Assembly (NCBI GenBank): GCA_036398095.1
Contig: DASWHR010000073.1
Coordinates: 1-16,244 of the forward strand
Source: DASWHR01 sp036398095
GTDB lineage: Bacteria; Actinomycetota; AC-67
Length of the DNA stretch: 16,244 nt
Direction: 5' to 3'
Both the position numbers and the translations under genes were made by a program. Shown piece by piece: positions 12,833 through 16,244 of the stretch. Position 1 is the first letter of the stretch; each line of letters begins with the position of its first letter. A model generated the notes under the pieces. That model did not search any database and was not told where the DNA came from. It saw only the letters and a program-made list of their open reading frames with translations.

Positions 12833-14272
12833 TCAGTATCCGTTGGCGACGGGGTCGATCCCGCCGACCTCCCAATCGACCCAATCGGCGCGCTTCCACG
12901 GCTGGCCCGTGTCCGGGTTCGTCGCACTGCCGGCGATCAGATCGTAGTAGACCTCGTTGAATCCGGTGATCGTGTTCTGATCGCCGGCGAGGCTGGTTGC
13001 GGCGTTGATGTAGTTGATGCGACGTTCCATATCGCCGCGCACCAAGAATGCGGCGCCGGCGAACTTGTTCTGGTGCCAGACCGCACCCGGCGTTCCGGCC
13101 GGCACGACCTGCATGTAGTCGGTTCCTTCGTTGATGACCCACGCGCCGATCGGCACGACGCCGGCCGCGAACGGCGAGACGCGGTTGAGCCAGTGCCCGA
13201 AGTCCGGGTCGCCCGGCGCGACGCGCGAGCCGGCCGGATACGTCACATCGCCGATCGTGACTTCGACCGGACGCGTGTGAACGCCCTTCGCGATCCCAGT
13301 GAACTGCTGACGCGTTCCGGTCGCGATCATTGTGACGTCCACTTCGTAGATGCCGAACGAGCGCATCACGAACGACGGCACGACTTCGCGCGCGATCGGA
13401 GGCAGCCCGGTCGCAGCCGACTGATCGGCAGCGAACACGTCGAATGCGATGTCCTTGATGAGCTGGCCGGCCATCGACTCCAGGCTGTTCGGGTCCGGCA
13501 TCACCAGTGCCCCGCACCAGCCGTACGCATCGCTGATCGGGTACGGCTGGATGTTGAACTGCGTGTCCTCACGCTGGATTTCCCCGGCCGAGTTCTTGAA
13601 CACCAGCTCGTCGATCCACTCCCATTGCATGTCCCGTCGGGCGACGTAGTAGTTGCCGGCCTTATCGACCTGCATGTTCATGAACTGCGTGCCCGGCGCG
13701 ACGGAGTAGGCGAACTTGTACAGGTTGGCCGCGCCGTCGATGTTGGCGTCGGTCCACGTCGCGAACGGCGTCGGAACCGGCAGTTCGTCGGGGTGATACG
13801 CGGTCGGATCGAAGTCGGTGTGGATGTCGTGCTTCGGATCCGGGGTCAAGAAGTCGGCCTCGACCGAATCCACGTCCTGCGTGAACGAAGGACGATCGAA
13901 GTCGAAGCCCTTGATGCCGGTGACGGGCGAGGTGACCTGGAAATCGTTCACGCTCGCGCCGCCGGGTCCGCTCATGAACCCTTCCTGGGTGATGGCGTTG
14001 GAGTAGTCCCAGAACGTGATCGTCCCGGTGGCTGCGTACTGCATGGGATCGATCGTCCACACCCATTTGTGCGGGTCGCTCTGGTCTTGGATGAACGGTG
14101 GTGGGCCGCCGGATCCGAGTCGCTGCTCGTACGGGAACGACGGGAACTGCGGAACACCTGCCTTGCCGAACCTCGATGCCGAAGCCGGCCCGGACGCCGA
14201 GACGGCCATCAGAAGGCCGATGACCAGCGCGAGCGCCGACGTTCGACGCATGGTGCGAACGAATATTTTCAT
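12833..14272 (-). CDS. Exported 479-residue protein of unknown family
   Basis: I do not recognise this protein. From the ATG at 14272 it has a signal peptide: basic start with Lys2, Arg6, Arg9 and Arg10, hydrophobic core about 12-25, and likely cleavage after Ala-Ser-Ala near residue 32. The mature protein is rich in aromatic residues, Asp and Pro, has no further membrane helix, and contains essentially one cysteine (WCGALV). It looks like an extracellular, mostly beta protein. A G-rich stretch precedes the ATG by about nine bases; an ATG ten codons further up (14302) is less likely because it would extend the signal peptide. It follows the SBP56-like gene by 69 bases with no terminator, so the two are probably co-transcribed and may act together outside the cell. 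Confidence 0.8.
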   Translation of the reverse strand: MKIFVRTMRRTSALALVIGLLMAVSASGPASASRFGKAGVPQFPSFPYEQRLGSGGPPPFIQDQSDPHKWVWTIDPMQYAATGTITFWDYSNAITQEGFMSGPGGASVNDFQVTSPVTGIKGFDFDRPSFTQDVDSVEADFLTPDPKHDIHTDFDPTAYHPDELPVPTPFATWTDANIDGAANLYKFAYSVAPGTQFMNMQVDKAGNYYVARRDMQWEWIDELVFKNSAGEIQREDTQFNIQPYPISDAYGWCGALVMPDPNSLESMAGQLIKDIAFDVFAADQSAATGLPPIAREVVPSFVMRSFGIYEVDVTMIATGTRQQFTGIAKGVHTRPVEVTIGDVTYPAGSRVAPGDPDFGHWLNRVSPFAAGVVPIGAWVINEGTDYMQVVPAGTPGAVWHQNKFAGAAFLVRGDMERRINYINAATSLAGDQNTITGFNEVYYDLIAGSATNPDTGQPWKRADWVDWEVGGIDPVANGY

Positions 14273-14341
14273 GCCTGATTCCCCCCGGTCATTCGGTGAC
14301 ATCGGACGTAGTTTCGGGACTCACCTCCCTCGACGGTGCCG

Positions 14342-16051
14342 CTACTGCGGCGTGACGAAAAGCATCGAATGCGGTTTGGCTCTGCCGAACGCGCCGTGCG
14401 GCCAGATCGGGCGATCGAACGACACGCAGGCATCGCCGGTGTGCTCGTCCCGGAAGTCGCCGTCGATCGACAAAGATCCGTCGGCGGCGACGTCGACCAT
14501 GCACAGGCCGTGGTTGCCGTCCAGACCGGAGCGTCCGACGAAGTAGTTGGTAACAGCGATGCGCGTGACCGACGACAGCCGGTTCGAGTCGGTCGACAAG
14601 GTGAACGTGTCCATCGAGCCCCAATGCGGTCCGCCGGTGGTCGCGTCCGCCAGTTCGACGACACCGGCAACCGACGGACACGACGGCTCGGACCCGCCGC
14701 CGGTGACTTCGGCAACCGTGTCGATCGTACAAATCGTCGTCGAGTCCAGCGTCCACTCCGACGGCGGGATCGCGACGAGCGAGCGAATGTCGATCGCCGC
14801 GAGCATCTTGGGAACGCCGGGATCACCGGTGCCCAGCGTGCCGGCGTTGCGGCCGATCACCGCGTGGAACAGGGTCGTGTCGTCCGGACTGGTCTGAAGC
14901 CAGCCGCCGCCGGTGCATCCCTGCACGCGTCCCACCGCCGGATCGAGCGCGTTGGCGGCCGCGGAGATGTCGAAGACTTGCCGCCACATCGGGTTCAGGA
15001 CCGTGATGTCGGCCGAATAGTAGATCTGCCCGCCGCACATGCTCGACGCGAACGCGCCTCGATGGCCCGGCAGGTTGGTGACCGTCGTCTCCATGATCCC
15101 CATCACGCCGCGCGCATCCACCTGCGGCGGCGGAGCGAACGCCATCGAACCCCGCGGCATCACCGACACCGAATGCAGCAGCGGACGATCGCGGTCGCGA
15201 ATGTTCCAGACCCGAACGGTGTCGCGGAACACATTCGGATCGGGAACCGACGCCGGATCGATCGGAACGTTGCGCGGCTCGGCATAGTCCGACGTGATCA
15301 TCACGTTCAGGTCTTCCCGCACCTGGATGCCGTGCGGGTTCGCGCACGAGGCGCGCGCGAGCGGCGGATTCGACACGCACTGCGCCGGCCGGCCGGCGTC
15401 GTTGGGGTGCGGCTGATTCGGATTCCCGGCGGCAGAGGTCTCAGACAGCACCCGCGCGTCGCGGCCGATGCGAACGATCGAGCCGGGCGTGCCCGCGAAA
15501 CCGTTCGAGATTCCGTTGTTGCACCGCGGATCGCCCGCCGCATTCGGCCCGCCCATATAGGTTCCGTAGGCGGTTCCGTCGCCCAGGACCCAGTACGCGT
15601 CGGGAACGGATCCGCACGGCGTGTCGAGCGGTTCGACGACGCCGGCCAGCGACACGTCGGGGATGGCGTCGACATCGAAGACGAACGTTCGGTCGCTGAA
15701 CAGCCCGCCGGCGAAGACTCGATCCCCGGGCTTCCACGAGTACTGCATGTGATGCGGCTCGTTCTCAAGCAACGAGACCGGGATCGTTCGCACGATCCGG
15801 CCGTAGTCCGTCGACGAAGGATCCGCATCGATCACGGCCAGGAAATCGGGCCCGGGGGCCAGGTCGGCTCCGGCTTCGATCGCAAGGCTCGGTGCCGAGG
15901 CCGCAGCATCCCCCGCGTTCCAATCGCCGGCCCACACGACGAGATACGACGAGGACGTCGCGGCCGGGGCCGTCCCGACGAGCATCGAGGCGAGCAAGAC
16001 CAAGGCGATTGCCGATCCGCCCACGGCACGACCTCGGCTCCAAGAGCGCAT
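14342..16051 (-). CDS. Exported SBP56 / methanethiol-oxidase-like beta-propeller protein
   Basis: The 569-residue protein has a signal peptide (core about 12-29) and then repeated beta-strand units resembling selenium-binding protein 56, the family that includes copper-dependent methanethiol oxidase. Family-like segments are FLAVIDADPSSTDYGRIVRT (70-89), ENEPHHMQY (96-104), NPHGIQVREDLNVMITSDY (238-256), VRVWNIRDRD (279-288) and WPHGAFGRAKPHSMLF (550-565). Histidines at 100-101, 240, 476, 551 and 561 could bind metal. The Cys-Ser-Ser-Cys motif usual after the His-His of classical SBP56 is absent; the position reads SWKPGD. The ATG at 16051 follows GGGGGAG by four bases; upstream starts (16087, 16171) lack this. 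Function is inferred from weak family resemblance; another secreted propeller is possible. Confidence 0.6.
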   Translation of the reverse strand: MRSWSRGRAVGGSAIALVLLASMLVGTAPAATSSSYLVVWAGDWNAGDAAASAPSLAIEAGADLAPGPDFLAVIDADPSSTDYGRIVRTIPVSLLENEPHHMQYSWKPGDRVFAGGLFSDRTFVFDVDAIPDVSLAGVVEPLDTPCGSVPDAYWVLGDGTAYGTYMGGPNAAGDPRCNNGISNGFAGTPGSIVRIGRDARVLSETSAAGNPNQPHPNDAGRPAQCVSNPPLARASCANPHGIQVREDLNVMITSDYAEPRNVPIDPASVPDPNVFRDTVRVWNIRDRDRPLLHSVSVMPRGSMAFAPPPQVDARGVMGIMETTVTNLPGHRGAFASSMCGGQIYYSADITVLNPMWRQVFDISAAANALDPAVGRVQGCTGGGWLQTSPDDTTLFHAVIGRNAGTLGTGDPGVPKMLAAIDIRSLVAIPPSEWTLDSTTICTIDTVAEVTGGGSEPSCPSVAGVVELADATTGGPHWGSMDTFTLSTDSNRLSSVTRIAVTNYFVGRSGLDGNHGLCMVDVAADGSLSIDGDFRDEHTGDACVSFDRPIWPHGAFGRAKPHSMLFVTPQ

Positions 16052-16083
16052 CGGTCTCCCCCTTCCGAGGACCCGTCTCCTAT

Positions 16084-16110
16084 CCATGGTTTCCACTATG
16101 GAAACGATGG
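16084..16110. repeat. Palindromic operator candidate (right copy)
   Basis: The core GTTTCCACTATGGAAAC (16089-16105) has perfect 7-base arms around CTA. Adding CCAT (16084-16087) and ATGG (16107-16110), each one unmatched base away, gives a 27-bp near-palindrome. It covers the predicted transcription start and touches the -10 element, a classic repressor position. The 17-base core matches 13 of 17 positions of the site at 42-58. Confidence 0.55.
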
Positions 16111-16135
16111 TAACAACGGACAGACGGTATGTAAA
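16107..16135 (-). promoter_or_regulatory. Promoter of the SBP56-like operon
   Basis: On the minus strand TTTACA (16135-16130) and TACCAT (16112-16107) are exactly 17 bases apart, matching five and four of six consensus bases. Transcription would start near 16100, about 50 bases before the ATG at 16051. Confidence 0.65.
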
Positions 16136-16244
16136 CACCCGGATGGGATAAGCAAGCCCTCGCCGGCCCAAGCCGACCTCACCCGTCCCCTTGATAGTCC
16201 TATTTCGGATGTTTCACTACAAGGGGGAATTGCGCACTCGTCCG
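16136..16244. other. Intergenic end of the window
   Basis: No coding region is visible. A 7-base inverted repeat, CCCCTTG (16187-16193) and CAAGGGG (16220-16226), encloses 26 bases. It has no T-tract and no adjoining gene in view, so I assign no function. Confidence 0.3.

Noticed and set aside
13073..14278. 401-codon plus-strand frame over the exported 479-residue gene
   Set aside because: No signal or family feature; Arg/Val/Asp-rich shadow, whereas the minus-strand product has a signal peptide and ribosome binding site.
16187..16226. Inverted repeat CCCCTTG/CAAGGGG as a terminator
   Set aside because: A 26-base loop and no T-tract; the neighbouring gene is outside the window.
1..16244. 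CRISPR array, insertion sequence, prophage or defence system
   Set aside because: No regularly spaced repeats, transposase, integrase or nuclease-like protein was seen on either strand.

Overview
The window is GC-rich and densely coded, with GTG and TTG starts and runs of 4-bp start/stop overlaps. It carries a GlnR-type orphan regulator next to a GlnA2-type glutamine synthetase, an MMPL exporter, a DUF2993 (LmeA-like) protein and a four-subunit pyruvate:ferredoxin oxidoreductase. Together these suggest an actinobacterial lineage, probably an uncultured one able to use ferredoxin-dependent (anaerobic or microaerobic) carbon metabolism. This placement is inferred from gene families, not from a phylogenetic marker.

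Left block (1-5653, minus strand): an alpha/beta hydrolase with a TTG start, an RND/MMPL exporter split into two overlapping genes, a CdsA-family CDP-diglyceride synthase with a divergent signature, and a DUF2993 lipid-binding protein. The set reads as an envelope-lipid synthesis and export cluster. At the far left are a promoter with a palindromic operator and the first two codons of a gene leaving the window.

Centre (5654-8866, plus strand): a divergent intergenic region with a plus-strand promoter and a structured leader. The leader ends in a canonical intrinsic terminator just before glnR, so it is a candidate attenuator or small RNA. It is followed by glnR and glnA2, then by a class I cyclic di-GMP riboswitch in front of a secreted CAP/SCP-domain protein, then a terminator, a perfect CRP-type palindrome and tRNA-Lys(TTT).

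Right-centre (8829-12091, minus strand): porG-porD-porA-porB and a small unknown gene, every junction overlapping by 4 bp. The stop codon of the last gene lies in the anticodon loop of the converging tRNA-Lys gene.

Right block: a small plus-strand lipoprotein gene and a strong hairpin between convergent genes. Then comes a minus-strand pair encoding an exported SBP56/methanethiol-oxidase-like beta-propeller and an exported 479-residue protein I do not recognise. Their promoter carries a palindrome sharing 13 of 17 bases with a site in the promoter at the window's left end, which suggests one regulator controls both. The best candidates for undescribed biology are the glnR leader, the riboswitch-CAP unit, and the SBP56-like pair with its shared operator.
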